A stretch of DNA of 64,000 bases from Gelatoporia subvermispora B. Its lineage: Eukaryota > Basidiomycota > Agaricomycetes > Polyporales > Gelatoporiaceae. Numbering within the stretch: the stretch's first letter is position 1; every line of letters starts with the position of its first letter. The notes beneath the pieces were generated by a model. The model was given only the letters and a program-made list of their open reading frames with translations. It searched no databases and was not told the DNA's origin. The DNA lies in the NCBI GenBank assembly GCA_000320605.2, contig KB445799.1:424179-488178 (forward strand), read 5' to 3'. Positions 11,928 to 24,431 of this stretch are shown here, in pieces. A program made the position numbers and the translations under genes.

Positions 11928-13564
11928 GGCGGCACAAGCATGTGCTATTTCTTCCGGATTGACTTGGAGGGCCGCGGTCTTGCTCGATTTTCTGCATGTC
12001 ATGACTGGGGATGTTTTCCCTGCCTCGTACACCCCTGGAACCCGCACTGAACGGATTGCTCTTGGTCCTAGAGGACCAAGAGGTGTGCTAATCCAGTTCC
12101 AGTGACTGTGTCCTAGAGTGTCTCCGGCATAAGCAGTGTCGATAACAGAACTATGTTCCATCTCGCGCATCAACTTGGGTCCACGACACGACTGCCTTCT
12201 TTCTTGACTTTCGGTAGATACCATGGTGTCCACTAGGACCCACGGCAGCCAACCCAGCGCCGCACATGACCAGGCCACAGACACGTGACACAAGTCGCAC
12301 TACGTGCGGACCGCGACACACAACGTCTGGATTGGCAGTGCATATGGCCTCCGGGCTGACGCCAAGTCTGGTGCTTGTTTGCGCGGTCAGAGACGGCACA
12401 AGCACACAGCCTCGTGTTATATCCAGTTTGGTTCCTTGTGTTGTCGTCCTTTTTTCTATAATGGCGTATTTTTATCTTCCTCGTCGACGTCGCTCGACGT
12501 TGTGCCCCAGCGCATCTCCTAGGGAGACACGACGGGTGTCAAGAACCGGGTGATCAGCCCGTCTCGACACCACACTGGGACTTAGTCGAGACCCCCGTAG
12601 CCTCCATAACTCACAGAGAGCCACGAGGGAAACACCCCTTCCGGTTTCGACGCTGCCTTTTCGGCGGTTTAGTCGTTTGATTTTTGTGTCCCAGCGCGCC
12701 TTGACGGCACTCGGGATGTCGATAGCGGGACGTTGTCCTGCCTCGTGCATCCACCTGGGACGAAGGTGACCCCCTGGGTCTTTTTTCTTGTCGAGTTAGC
12801 GCTGGTTTCCCTAGGCCACGGAATCCATGAGGATCTGCGGCGACCGATCCGAAGCCGCACTGACCATACCACGGACAGACATTGACAACCGCGCAGAACG
12901 CAGGCTGTGTGACACGTCGAGGCAGGTAGTGCATGTGGCCATCGAACCGACGCCGAGCTTGTCACTCGTGTGGTCAAAGACGGCACAAGCAAACAGGCTC
13001 GGATATCCACTTCTTCGCCTTGGGTGGCTAATTTTTTATCTTCGATGTTGTTCAGTTGTATGTTTTTTGCGTCGCCCGGCGTTGCGCCCCAGCGCGTCTC
13101 GACGAGGCGCGACGGGTGCCGATAGCGGGGTGCTAGTCCCGCCTCGTACACCACTCTGGGACTTAACCGAGACCCTCGTGCATCCATATTGGACACAAAT
13201 CGAGAGAAACTCCCCTTCCGGTTTCGACGCAGTTTGATGTATGTGGGCATTTTGCGCCGTAAAATTTTTTGTCAGTGTCCCAGTGCACCGCAAGGGCACC
13301 CTGGATGTCGATAACGGAACATGGTCCCGCCTCGTGAATCCACCTGGAACGGCGACGAAGAGCCATTTTGGTCTTGATCCGTTTCGTCGGAAAACATCGC
13401 GCACTCCACAAGGAGCCGCGACGGCCGACCCAATCAATGTCGCGCACATCGACACCACAAGCGGACATTGGCAGCTGCGCGAGGGGCAAGCTGCGTGACA
13501 CGCTGTGGGCGAGAGCGCACATGGCCACCGGGTCGACGCCGAGCATGTCCGATGTGCGGTCAAA
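11928..13564. repeat. Imperfect tandem array, period about 587 bp
   Basis: A boundary motif close to ACGGCACAAGCA recurs at about 11928, 12392, 12979 and 13565, defining copies of 464, 587 and 586 bp. The last two align along their length: TTTTTATCTTC near the start, CCCCAGCGC, ACTGGGACTTA or TCTGGGACTTA, CCCCTTCCGGTTTCGACGC, GGATGTCGATA, CGCCTCGTG-like, then CGTGACAC and GGTCAAAGACGGCAC at the end. Within a copy, a CCCAGCGC block recurs about 185-190 bp later, so each unit contains an older internal duplication. The first copy is shorter and more diverged. Some open frames cross it, but they are not conserved between copies in the same phase. I see no terminal repeats or known transposon domain. 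Confidence 0.8.
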
Positions 13565-13579
13565 GACGGCACGAACAGC

Positions 13580-14839
13580 GGGCTTGTATGGTACCTGAGA
13601 ACAAAACAAGAACTGATCGATGTATCAGTACGACAGATGGCGAGGAGGTTGGATCTCGACGACGGCACACACCACAGTCTTACGGCCCGACTGCAGTTTG
13701 TCGGAGGTGTGGCGTTGGCGCAGGGAGCAGCGGGAAGAACGTTTGTTGGTCGTATCTCAGTCCTAGATGTTACATTGAGGGTCTTCATGTTGTTTGAGGA
13801 GCGCCTGCAGATCTGAAGGGCGACGTTGAGCGGGGGTCGCGATGACCGATGTCGAGTGTGGCGTCTGTGGCGTCGAGGATATCGGTGCGTCGACCGGGTC
13901 GCAGCGTCCTGAGGCCTCCATCGCCAGATACCTGAAGCATCGCTCTTGTAGGCGGCGTGCAGCGGTGGAAGGGCGACGAAGGAGGGACGCGACGACGGGA
14001 TGAGGGAGGACGTGGTGGGAGGAAAGAGCGACGGGGCGTGGCTCGTCCATCAGTGCGGGTTCTTATACCCTCGGCAACGAGCGAGCCGGCTGTGGCTTAC
14101 CAGCTCCGCATCCCGTGGCCAGCCAGTATCCTCGATTCTCCGACATAAATCCAAGCGATTGAAGTCCAGCGGCATGGGTGGATTGCGAATAATCGGACAA
14201 AGCTGTTGCAAGTGGCGGCTGACGGAGGCCTCGACTGTTTATATCACCTTCCATACTGCATAATCGCCCCGTATATTGTCGTAAACAAAGGAAGAGGCGT
14301 ACATGATCGCGACTGAAATGGGCGGATGCGCCCAAAGGGGGGAAGGAGGAAAGCGGGCGAGGACGAGCAGATTGAACCGAAGCGCCAGCCACAAGCCACA
14401 GCGTCCACAGCGCTAGTTCCATGGCACCGGAGCGCCCACGGGCCGATGATTCCGGGTGCAACATCGGACGCTTGTGGCGTGCACACTGCAGCAGGCCCAT
14501 CGCATTCGTGGCAAATTCTGCGGGGGCGCGCGTCGGCGGCGCTGTGGACGACGAACCAAGATAATTGATGCTCCTTGTCTTCAGGATCGATGGTGAGGGA
14601 GGCCACAGGATAGCTGAGGGCGTAACGAGAAAAGACACCCACCGCGCTGGGTGGAGGCTGGCGCCACCGTGGATGTCAGGGGATGCATACCTGTGCAGCA
14701 CTTACCTGCAACTCCAGACATATTTTTCTCACTCAGTAACGTCTGCAAGAGGCAGCGCGCAATATTGCGCGTATATGCATTATGAAAGATCCAGAGACTG
14801 ACGTCAAGTCCTCGGACAGTAGAGCGCACATGGCAGTAT
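13580..14839. other. Unassigned spacer between repeat array and MAK21
   Basis: Long open frames occur on the minus strand (for example 13763-14050 and 14063-14701), but they have no recognisable domain and are favoured by local GC richness. A partial fourth copy of the array may begin at 13565 and fades quickly. Confidence 0.4.
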
Positions 14840-17800
14840 CTAGATGTTGTCCTCTGGTGTGTCCTCGATCATCTTCGCGTAATCGTCGTAGCTCGCAAAC
14901 GTCGGCAGCGACTTCAGCTTCTTCTTGCGTTGCTTGTCGTCGCCATCGTGTTTCCGCTTCTTCGAGGATGCGTCGGCAATGCCACCCCACTCCGCGTCGT
15001 CCTCTGACTCCGAGCCCGCGTCGGACCCGTCGTACTCGATGAGGCCCATCGGAACCTCGGCATCCAGCGACAAGAGATCTTCCGCGTCCGACCCCTCCAC
15101 AAGAGAGAAGTCGTCGCCATCTTCCTCTTGGTCGCTCTCTGGCTCTTCATCTGAGCCAGCCTCGGCCGCCTCTGCCTCTTCGTCAGAGGCACCGCTGTTC
15201 ATGTCCAGATCCGAGGGGAGGTCATCTTCGTCTTCCATGAGGTCGTCGTCTTGCAGCTCAGCTGGCATGGTCGCTTTCATTGCCTGCACGAATGAATCAG
15301 CACCTATAGTCCTCAACGCGGACAACCACCTGGAGCACTGACCTTCCAGATCTCGGCTTCCTCTGCATCAATTTCTTCGTCACCGCTGACCTCAGCCTCC
15401 ACAACTTCCTTTTCTTCCACAGACGCATCGCTCTCGTTCGCAGACTCCTCGTCCTCTTCGTCGGAGTCCTCCCCGCGGCGCTTTCGCTTTTCCGTCTTTG
15501 CGGCCTTCGCCTTCTCCTTCTCGCTCTTCCGAGTAAAGTAGTTGTGGAAAAAGACCTATACAACAGCCATCGTCGTCTTTCAGACCCAAACTGTCAGCCT
15601 GATAGATCGATTAGCGCACCTGGTCGACGGGTATCCGGTCTATGCTTTGCTTCCAGAACTGCTCGTCATTGATGGGCACGGCCATGTCAGCCACCTCTCC
15701 CTTGACAAGCTTGACGCCGCTCGCGCCGTCCGCCTTGCTCGCGCCAGGCTGCATTGCGCTCGACCCTTTCGTCTTCGGCTTCTTGGGGTTCTTGTACACG
15801 AACCGGTCGAGGAAGTGTGAGAGCGTGTTCAGGGACAGGTCTGGCGTAGCGGTCATTGGGGAGGATGAGAGCAGCTGACGTGCGTGCAGAGCGATTGCGG
15901 GGTGATAATGGTTGAGCAGGGGGATCTAAGTGGGACAATAACTGAGTATCTGAGCAGAGAGTGACCGGAATTTTGGCTCACCAGCTCGTACATGGGAGTC
16001 GCAGACGCATGCGCGAACTGAGGATCCCGCTTGCGCGGGTCGTACTCCTGGGCGCCTTCCTCACTGTGCTTGGGAGCCGAAGCCCGAAGTACAGACTTGA
16101 GCGCAGGCTCTGAGATAAAGAGCTAGGGAATAGGTGTTAGCTTGACGCTCTAAAATTACGCTCAGACGCATGCGTACCTCTCCCAAAAGGTAAAGACCAC
16201 CCGCAACGAACTCTGTGCCACCATTGCCTCCAATCCCAACGGCAAGCAACTGTAGGAACCGTCTCACGAACGCTTTGACTCGTTCCAGGTTGTGATCGGC
16301 CTTAAGCGCCTTGAACAGCAGGTTGAGGTACATGGCCTGCTTGTTGGACGATGCGAGCCGCTGGTCAGTGAGTGACGCGTAAAGTGCGCGGTAGAAGCGG
16401 TCCGTCAGGCTTGTTGCGAAGGCATGATCAGATCTCGACGTCTTCGTAGCCGAGAGCGAGGTCGTGATCTGCAGGATCAACACAAGTGCCTGCAATGAGA
16501 TATTAAAGGTGGAGGTGTGGGTGATGAGGAAGAGCGTGTCGATGTGTTTGTTAAAGCTAGTACGGTAAAATGAGCTTTTTGCGCAAATCTTTGGAAAATG
16601 ATGACATACACAGGGTCGCCTCCAGCCAATTCCACCTTCGCAAACGGCAGCGCACGGTTCACACCAGTCAGGATCGCGCCAACCAACCTCGAAGTCGTAT
16701 CCTCGACCTCCGCGAAGCCCGCCGCGCCCTTCGTCTCCTTTGCACGGCCCTTACCCTTGCCCTTGCCCTTACCCGGCTTCCCGCCCTTCTTCCCGTCCTC
16801 TGCCTCCTCATCGTCACTTTCCTGTCCATTCGTACTTGCCGCATCCTGCGTAGCGCCTTTGTGGTTCGCACCAAGGATTTCCTCGAACATCTCGAAGTAC
16901 ACCCCAATCAGCGTGCGCGCGACCGCGCGGTCCGCCTCACTGGGCGTGAGCACGATCTGGTTCAGCGTGACCGCGGCGTAGTACCACGAATGCGTGTTCC
17001 AACGCTCCATCGGCTTCGTTTTCGGTGCATTCGCCTTCGCCTTGTCCTTCGCCTTTGGCGCGTCGTCGTCGTCGAAGCGGATGTGCGTGTGCAGCTTCTC
17101 GGCAGACGCGGCGGCGCCTGCCTGTGCGGTCGCGGACGTTGAGGCAGTCGGCCGGAAGATGAGCGATTTGACCTCGCGCGTGATAATGCCCTTCATTGCG
17201 GGGTGCGCCTGCAGAATCTGCAGCAGGTGGTACGATGCGCGGGAGCAGATTGATTTCTCGGTGTCACCCTTCACAGCGATAAGTCAGCTGAGAGCTACAG
17301 TGGAAACAGGTATGCTTGTGAGACGCACCAGCTTATTGACGAGGAGACGGAGCAAGTTCTGCTCCTGCTCAGGCTTGTCGCGGAGGAGAGTGGAAATGAA
17401 GGCGAGGGACTGCGTTCGGACGTAGTTCAGCGGGTCGAGCGAGTATGTCTGTACACAGGCGCGGATCAGCCAGTCGGTTCACGATATCAGACGTGGGAAT
17501 ATGTACCTCGAGGATTTGGAGGACAGAGAAGAAGTATTTCTTCAACCAGTCCTCAAAGTACCATAGTACGAGGTGCTGGTCTGTCACTCCTGGATGCAGC
17601 AGCGGCTGGTCGCGGAAGTACCTACAGCGAAACCATTAGTATAAAACATCTATAAAGCACTGAAGAAGTCAAGCAACAACTTACTTCAGCTTCCGGTTCG
17701 GTGCACCCCCGCCAACCCACCAATCCACCACACACCGCACCGCCTTCAGCCCCTCGTCTCTGCCGCCCTTCCCGCGGCCGCGCTCCGCCATGCCCTTTAG

Positions 17801-18742
17801 CGTCTCGAGCGCCTTCGCATTATGCACCGGGCTCGACTGCACGAGGAGCGTGAGCGCACTCAGCCTATCGGAGAGCGTACCCTTCGTGAGGATCGTCTGG
17901 AGGAACTGCGTGTCGGACGCGCTGTTGCCTGTCGACGCGGACGACGCCTGGTATGCTGCCGCGTCCTTCGTGAGTAGGTCCGCCGCGCGGGTCTGAAGCT
18001 CAGAGAGCTGCGCCGGGGTGGGCGCCGCGGGCGCCGTGGAGGCAGCGGGCAGCGCGGGCAGCGAGTCGTACCAGTAGGGCAGCGGCTCGACGACGAACTT
18101 GACTTTCTTCGTGGAGCCGGTCGGGATGGTGGGCATCGGGAGGGGCGCAGGTTTTTCTTCTTTCTCCTCCGTCTTGTCTCCCTTCTTGCCTGCCTTCTTT
18201 CCGTTCTGCTCCTTCTTTGGCTTGCCGTTCTCCTTTGCATTGCCCTTGCTGTTCTCCTTCACATTGATCTTGTCGCCCGCCTTCGCACTCTTGCCGTCTT
18301 TCTCTTGCCCAGCCCGAGGCTGCTTCTCCTGCTTCTTGTCCTTGCCTTTGCCCTTCTCCTGCACCTGTGCCTTCTCCGTCTTCGCAGGTTTAGCAGCCTT
18401 TTTCGGCGAGCCGCCCTTCGCATCCACATCTGCGCCTCCGCCCAACTTGAGCTCCTTCAAGAATGCCGAGACGTCCTTCGCAAGGCCCGGCTGCAAATCC
18501 GGTCAACAACCCACCCCTACACCCTCCTAAAAATGCACCACACTCACATCAACATCCTGCGCGCCCGTTACCATCTCCACATCCTCCGCATCTGCTGGCT
18601 TGCTTTTCCGGCCCTTTTTGCGGTCGCCGCCCTTGCCCTTGCCTCTGGCCTGGTCCGCCTCAGGCGCGCTCTTCTGCGTGGCGGCGGGTTCAGCTGCCGG
18701 CGCAGCGTCCGATTTCCTTCGTGCCTGGGTCGAGCGAGCCAT
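14840..18742 (-). CDS. MAK21: Ribosome biogenesis protein MAK21/NOC1 (CBF domain)
   Basis: Nucleolar factor needed for 60S subunit maturation; in yeast it acts in a complex with Noc2. The start MARSTQARRKSDAAPA at 18742 opens a lysine-rich N-terminus. Then come the family segments VEPLPYWYDSLPALPA, RKLKYFRDQPLLHPG followed by HLVLWYFEDWLKKYFF, SRASYHLLQILQAHPAMKGI, WYYAAVTLNQIVLTPSEAD, LVGAILTGVNRALPFA, and the CBF core ALVLILQITTSLS, YRALYASLTDQRLASSNKQA, AKHSEEGAQ-like EYDPRKRDPQFAHASATPMYEL, and NTLSHFLDRFVYKNPK. The C-terminus is acidic and then basic, ending YAKMIEDTPEDNI. About nine short introns interrupt it. Low-complexity Lys/Glu tracts near 18100-18400 and acidic tracts near 15000-15500 are normal for the family. 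Confidence 0.93.
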
Positions 18743-19385
18743 CTTGTTCTCGGTTCCGAGAGATGGCGCCTCGGAAAGTAAAGGATTAAGAGGAACGACC
18801 GAGCGAAGACACTGCGGGTCTGCAAGCCTCGACAAACGCGGCTCGAGAAATTCGGCTTACATAATGGACTGCCTGATCGAGAACAGCAAGACCGGCCCGT
18901 CGTGTCCGCCGTAACATATCCTTCGTTCGTGGATTGACGACATGGAAGTTTCGTGGAACAAACGTAGACGTTTTCATCTCGGGACGCCCCCCACAAGCAA
19001 TGGGTGCATGCACGTATGATCAATTCTGCGGTATCCAAACAAGCCGGTACCACTTCGGCATCTACTATACAAACTACGAGAACTCTGCATAGTAAACGAA
19101 ACAAAAATAAGATATCCATCCTAGATCTACACAGGCCGATTCAGATGTACTCGATAGCGCGGGGTTCAGATTCATATAGCGAGGCAGGCATGCGGGGAGA
19201 GGAGCGGGCGTGTTGTGCTTATGTGTCAAAATGTGGCGGGATTACGGGAGAGGTTATGTCGAGTCGTCGTGCGTGGGGTCATGTACAATGAATGATGCAA
19301 TGCGAAAATAGTGAGATGATAAGTCCATAACGTGTGGTGACGTGTAGAAGTTTGGTCTGTTCTTCTGTCGTTCGTCTTTCGTGTA
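18743..19385. other. Spacer upstream of MAK21
   Basis: 643 bp between the MAK21 start and the stop of the phosphatase gene. It must hold the MAK21 promoter and the phosphatase 3' end; no gene or clear motif is seen. Confidence 0.5.
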
Positions 19386-21437
19386 TCAAGACGCGGGCTC
19401 CACAGGCGACACCACCGCGACGACCACCGAAATGTCTGCGGACGCTCGAATCAGCACCGTCCATAAACTCACGCACGAGGCAAACACTCACCATCCAGTT
19501 TTCCGCCACTAAACTTCTTTCCCTGCTCCCTCGCCCTCCTCGCAAACGGCAGGTCCAGCCCTCCCCCCTCCTCCTCTCCCTCCTTCCGCGCCGCTTTCCC
19601 ACGTTCCTTGTCCTTCATCTCCGACACGCTCCGCGCCCGCGAGCACAGCGCCTCGCTCAGCATCGCCGCCATCGCCCCGCGTCCCACCCGCGACCCACCC
19701 GCAAGGAACGGCCTGCGGAAGCGCACCACCTCGTCGAGCACGTCCTCGTCCCACAGATTATCGCTCAGCCCGTCACTCGCCAGGATCAGGATGTCGTCCG
19801 CCTGCACCGGCACGCTGAACACGTGCGCGTCCTGCGGCCGCGTCGGCGACTTGGGGCCCAGCTGCACCGGCGTATTGAACTGCACACCGCACGCCATCAA
19901 TGTTCGCACTCGCTCTTGCACTCCTAGGAAGTGACTTACGTTCCACCACATTTCTTCCGTCCGCCAGACAATCTCCTCCCCACGAATGAGCATCGCCATG
20001 CTGTCTCCCAGATGCGCAATCTTCAGCACCGCATAGTGCACACGGGGCACCACGCGTGCCGTCGCGCTCGCCGACGCCCTGCGTGGCCGCGGCGCAAACA
20101 GCGTCGCCATCTGACGGCGCCCCGCGGGTGCAGGCGCATGCTCAAGAATCGCAAGCAGTGCAGTCGATGAACCCTCCTTCAAGGGAGCGCTTGGGGCCGT
20201 CCGCGCAAGCTTGGGCGTAGTGGGTGCCGGGGCCGGGAAAGCGGAAGCAGACGGTAGTATTGAATTACTATGTTGCTCCGAAATTCGCTCGCACGGAGGA
20301 GCGGACGAGTCGGGCAAACACGGCGTTTGTGGCCGACTGCTATTTTGGACGGACGCAGGATCGTCCTGGCGAGGACCGACATGTGCCCGCATCGTCTTCT
20401 CGTACGCTTTCTCGAGAATCATGAGCACGTCGAGGCCCTCTTCAAGCTCTTCGAGGGAGTCCTCCAGGTCCGCGTATAGCTCGTCGGGCTCGTACGGCGA
20501 CGGCGTGTCCGAGTTTCTATCTCTGTATGAGCTCGGGACACAGATGAAGAACAAATGACAGCGCATACCGAGAATTCGTTGCTGCTTCTACTTCCTCCGA
20601 GCAAAAATGCATTAGCCTCCGCGCGAACAGCGCGCTGGGCGAAGCCTCCGATCCGCGTTTGACTAAATCACCGTCGCGGTCAAAATCAGTCAGGAATGAG
20701 AACCGCAGCGGTATCAGATGGCACTCACCGCGCCGGGAGCTCGCCCAGCCGCCCACGCCGTCGGCAACGCCCATGGCGTTGTCTCGGACAAAGTACGCAT
20801 CCTCGCCGACCTGGACCGCCCGCTCTAACCCCTCCTGCGGATCCGCCCGCTTCTCCGCGCCGAACTTGCCGCGCCCGTCACAGCCCGCGACGGACGTGTG
20901 GCTGCGCTTGGGGATGCCGTACGCACCAACGTCGAGGTGGTAGCGCGTGGCGGGGCGGTCCGATGTCCGTGAAGACTTTGAGGCGTAGACTTCATCCGGG
21001 CCAGCGAGGAAGGAAGGCTCAAAGGGCGAGTAGGGGAACAGCGGGTAGTGATTTGGCGGGACGACGTGAGCGGGGCTATCAGAGTGACCAGAGGTGAGCG
21101 CGAGGGTGTATGGAGGAGGCCCAGAGGAATTGGATTGTGATTGAGGAGAGTTTTGGCCGTGGTGATTCGAGTATGACGTCGGGCTCTCGATTTCGGCTTT
21201 TACCTCTGCAGTGAACCGCGAGATGTTGCCAGCTCGGGGACTAGACGGTGGTTGAGACGGCGAGTCAAAGAAGGTCAGTACGCTGGGAGAATCCAAGTAG
21301 GCTAGAGGATTTGGCGAAGAGGTCGAGGTGAACAAAGTGCGCGAGGACGACGCCGAGTTGGAGCGGACGCGCGTAGACGCAACGGGGCGGGGTAAAACTG
21401 TGTAAAGACGCTTGTGCATCGGCTTCATGGTTGGCAT
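19386..21437 (-). CDS. PP2C-family Ser/Thr phosphatase, PTC7 type
   Basis: Metal-dependent phosphatase resembling yeast Ptc7, a mitochondrial enzyme that dephosphorylates the coenzyme Q factor Coq7. The N-terminus (MPTMKPMHKRLYTVLPRP then VRSNSASSSRTLF) is basic and Ser-rich, like a mitochondrial presequence. Core motifs: VGEDAYFVRDNAMGVADGVG with the metal-binding Asp, ASPSALFARRLMHF, SSTALLAILEH, VLKIAHLGDSMAML, MWWNFNTPVQLG across a splice, and DDILILASDGLSDNLWDEDV with the second metal Asp. It ends DISVVVAVVSPVEPAS. An acidic insert (DLEDSLEELEEGLD) and a Ser/Pro-rich insert lengthen it. The open frame extends upstream to a Met at 21752, but that part looks like 5' leader, so I favour 21437 (or the Met at 21428). 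Confidence 0.88.
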
Positions 21438-22999
21438 CGTCGTGGTAGTCGATGAGCAAGGGGCATGAGGCGTTGACCGCAGCAGACGACAGGCTGCAAC
21501 GGGGTCGGGCAGGGATGAGATGGAGGCTGAAAGATGAAGTCGCCCGTCGAGACCTTTCCCCACATTTGCCCGTCCAATCCCGCTTCCGCCTTCACCAGCC
21601 CGGCTGCACCCGGACAGCATCACGTGCTTCACAACCCGACTAAACCGGAGCGAGTTTAGCGACAAACGGCCAGAAAGCCTTCGACAGCCTCTTTGCTTCA
21701 CTCTCTCCCTTAAAGCTTTCCGCCTCATGCTCTGTAACCTGGTTTTTACCATCTAGATTGCAAAATGGGCTCGGAATAACACACTCATCTCACGAACGCC
21801 GCTGGTCGCACGTTCCATAGTCTTGCACGAGTCCACGAAAGTATAGAACCCGCAGAACCTTCAGTAATCTACACATCCGCGAAGGCCATGTGTCAAGCAA
21901 ACCACACGCCCACTGGGACGCAATTTCATCGCGAATCCTATCGTAATAGGAATTGACGGCTCTTACAGAAATCTTCCTACCGCTACGCTATTGACCATGA
22001 TGTGCAGCATCTAGACTCGCCGACGTTGTCACATGCAGTCATGTTCTGCTTACGTGCTCGGCATGATGTGCGCCTCAGTCTTGGTTCCTATCATTTTAGA
22101 GTCCTCGAACATTCATTACGCGCTCGATGCTAGAACTCTAGCCATGGCGCTAATTGACGCGTGAATTGGGACACTGTTCCGGAGATAAACGGGCACAGTG
22201 TGAAGCAGGGAACATAGCGGCTCTTCTACCCGCGAATCACCTCAAACATTTGATTGGCTATCGACACTTCCAATTCTCTCAAGTGCATCCAATTCCAGCT
22301 CAACCCTGTCGCCGACCCGTCTTCGCAAAGTAAACAACAGACACCGTGCTGTTACCTGTCGCCGGTAGTTTCCAGTATTCTGTGGAAAATTTTACGTCTC
22401 TGTGTCATTGCAGACATCCCATGGCGAGTCTACATGCTCCAGCATAATTGTGCGTACGTGTTACGGCGACGGGAATGCATCGGGCAGCGTGTCGTACCAA
22501 TCACATAGAGCGGGGTTCGACGGTGTTATCAGGTCAAGATATTTGGCACACATCCACTGCGACGCGTGCACCCTTACGATACCCTTGCTTTTCAAGCAAG
22601 AAAAGGGCGTATTCTCTGCACTGAGAGGGTCCAAGATGTTTGATGGCGGGCGAAGGAGCAAGATGTCAATGTGGTCGACTCGGGAGCGGGCTAATGTGGC
22701 ATCTACGGACTCGAAGAGCGAAAGCAGTCAAGTATAGATTGTTGTATCGCAGGGATCTGCTGCGCAATTAATGGACATTTTGGAGGAAAAACATGATGGA
22801 TCCGTGTCGTCGCTCCGCGCGGAGTATCGGAATCGTGCCGTGAATAACCAACGCTCCTCCCGTCGACTATCCAGCGGCACGAACTTCACCTCCTCAATGC
22901 AAAGACCGGGATTATGAATCAAGCCCACAAGTAGGATATCGCCCTGACGAATCTGAGCAACTTGCATTCGTCAACATTGAACATGAGGTTTCATCGATC
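21438..22999. other. Unassigned spacer
   Basis: Contains the phosphatase promoter. A minus-strand stretch at 22728-22967 (with NPGLCIEEVKFVPLDSRREE) has coding-like composition and could be a downstream exon of the broken F-box gene, but I cannot join it with confidence. Nothing else is recognised. Confidence 0.4.
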
Positions 23000-23617
23000 T
23001 CATTGAAGACGCACTGTTATGGTTTTGATTCTGGTAGCCTTCGCAAATGGCTCCTCTGACAAATAGAGACCCAAGTTCCTTGTCAACGACACCTCGTTCA
23101 GCGTTAGATGGCGCAGGTCTGGGAACACGCATACGAAGCGGTACAAATCGCGCAGGCTCCAGAACATAACATATGTGAGCTCCAGTCGTTGGACGTGTGT
23201 AAAAGTGGGTAGAATATTGAATTTGGGAACACGCAACGGCGCAAGCCTCGCTCCGTTTTGGATTATTTGAAGCTTCTTCAGGTAAGGAAGCCGTCCCGTG
23301 AATCCATAAGCAAAGCGAAAGACATCTCGAGCGTTGATTGAGACATCCTATAATAGCTCCCCGGCCAGCTGGGCTCGATCGAGCCCCTTACGGAGCTTCT
23401 CAATGTCTAAGGTACCATCTCCACGATACTTGAAAGCACGCATTCTGTGTATGTGATTCGCCGTGTTGGCAAAGGAGTGACAATTTGAACCGCATGCAAG
23501 TCGAGTCTGCGCGTCCTGTATATGTTCGAAAACCATGCTCCAGATTTTCGGAGGCAAGCCGCCTATGCGTGCCGGACTCGCGGACTGAGGCAGTTGCGAT
23601 GGACCGGGCTTGCTCAT
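23000..23617 (-). pseudogene. F-box-like protein gene with one in-frame stop
   Basis: Reads MSKPGPSQLPQ, then the F-box-like start IGGLPPKIWSMVFEHIQD, to GELL at 23351, then an in-frame TAG (23348-23350). The same frame continues without a break as DVSINARDVFRFAYGFTGRL and an LRR-like part FTHVQRLELTYVMFWSLRDL and FPDLRHLTLNEVSLTRN, ending at 23000. F-box proteins recruit substrates to SCF ubiquitin ligases. The continuous frame on both sides of a single stop suggests a recent nonsense mutation or a sequencing error; an unseen intron is a weaker option because no good donor flanks it. The 3' end may lie further on through a GTGCGT donor near 23010. Confidence 0.6.
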
Positions 23618-23678
23618 CGCTTTGTGAGTCCATAAATAAAAGTGGAAAATAATATATGAAGCTCACTGAGGTACGGGT

Positions 23679-24431
23679 TCAACCCCTTCGAAAACACGTT
23701 GCCCATTTGAGCACATATATGATGCCAGGCGGGGTCCAGCAGGAGGCAGAATCCGTGGACCATAGCGTCCTGAAACTCCAGCACTGCCCATCTCTCTCAC
23801 CACTTCACAAATCGCAAAATACTGAGGAATGCATGCTCTTTGTCAGCGCCCTCGTAGCGGAGGACGCGAACCGCACGCAGAGGAGCTGGTGCGTTGCTGA
23901 GCGCCCACGTAATGAATGCGCCCTCCAGCTCGTCTTCGTTATCGTCCTGGTCGTCAGGTGGGCTAAGAGACGAAAGATCTAAGGCTACTCTCATACCGCC
24001 TCGAGTACTTCCACCACACGGATCGACGTTCCTTCAATCATGATGATGGGATCCTCAACCCCACGTGCCTCGAGCGGATCTGTCATTACCGCTGTATTGG
24101 GCTCGGCCGGCAGGATCGCGAGTATCTCGTCTATACACCCATAGTAAAGCCCGATGTACCCCAGTAAAAGTGACATGAAATTCCCCCCTGCAACGCCTGA
24201 GACGACTCCACCGGGGGCATCTTTTGTATCAATAGCCTCCATCAGCCACTTCAGCGTCGCGAGTACTGCTCGGAGGTTATCGTCGTATACCGCTCGCACG
24301 AAGGTGGCACCCCCGGGTGTGTTCTCCGTGCTTCGGCGAGATACATGCAAGTCGCTCGAGAGAGTATTGAGCGCGTTGCGAGCTCTCGCAAGGCAGTATG
24401 ATATCCTAAGAGTTTCTACGGTAGTATCCAT
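23679..24431 (-). CDS. Unknown protein
   Basis: I do not recognise this family. The first exon reads MDTTVETLRISYCLARARNA onwards for about 145 residues, with a Gly-rich helical middle (GGVVSGVAGGNFMSLLLGYI) and IIMIEGTSIRVVEVLEA. A GTATGAG donor at 23994 and acceptor near 23945 would join EDELEGAFITWALSNAPAPL and ADKEHAFLSILRFVKW. A further GTGAGA donor at that Trp leads to a short last exon ending near 23679; without that intron the gene ends near 23797. It lies just upstream of the broken F-box gene on the same strand, so the two might be one ancestral gene. Gene reality is moderately supported; structure is uncertain. Confidence 0.5.

Noticed and set aside
13036..13788. A 250-codon minus-strand open frame in the repeat array
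   Set aside because: It crosses a repeat unit, is not open in the same phase in the sister unit, and shows no domain or plausible start context.
14063..14701. A 212-codon minus-strand open frame
   Set aside because: No domain, low-complexity composition, and other frames in the region are equally open.
16570..17142. A 190-codon plus-strand open frame
   Set aside because: Antisense shadow of MAK21; Arg/Leu-rich composition is typical of a complementary frame.
21438..21752. Upstream Met at 21752 as start of the PP2C gene
   Set aside because: The extra 105 residues look like translated leader; the presequence-like stretch begins at 21437 or 21428. Kept only as an alternative.
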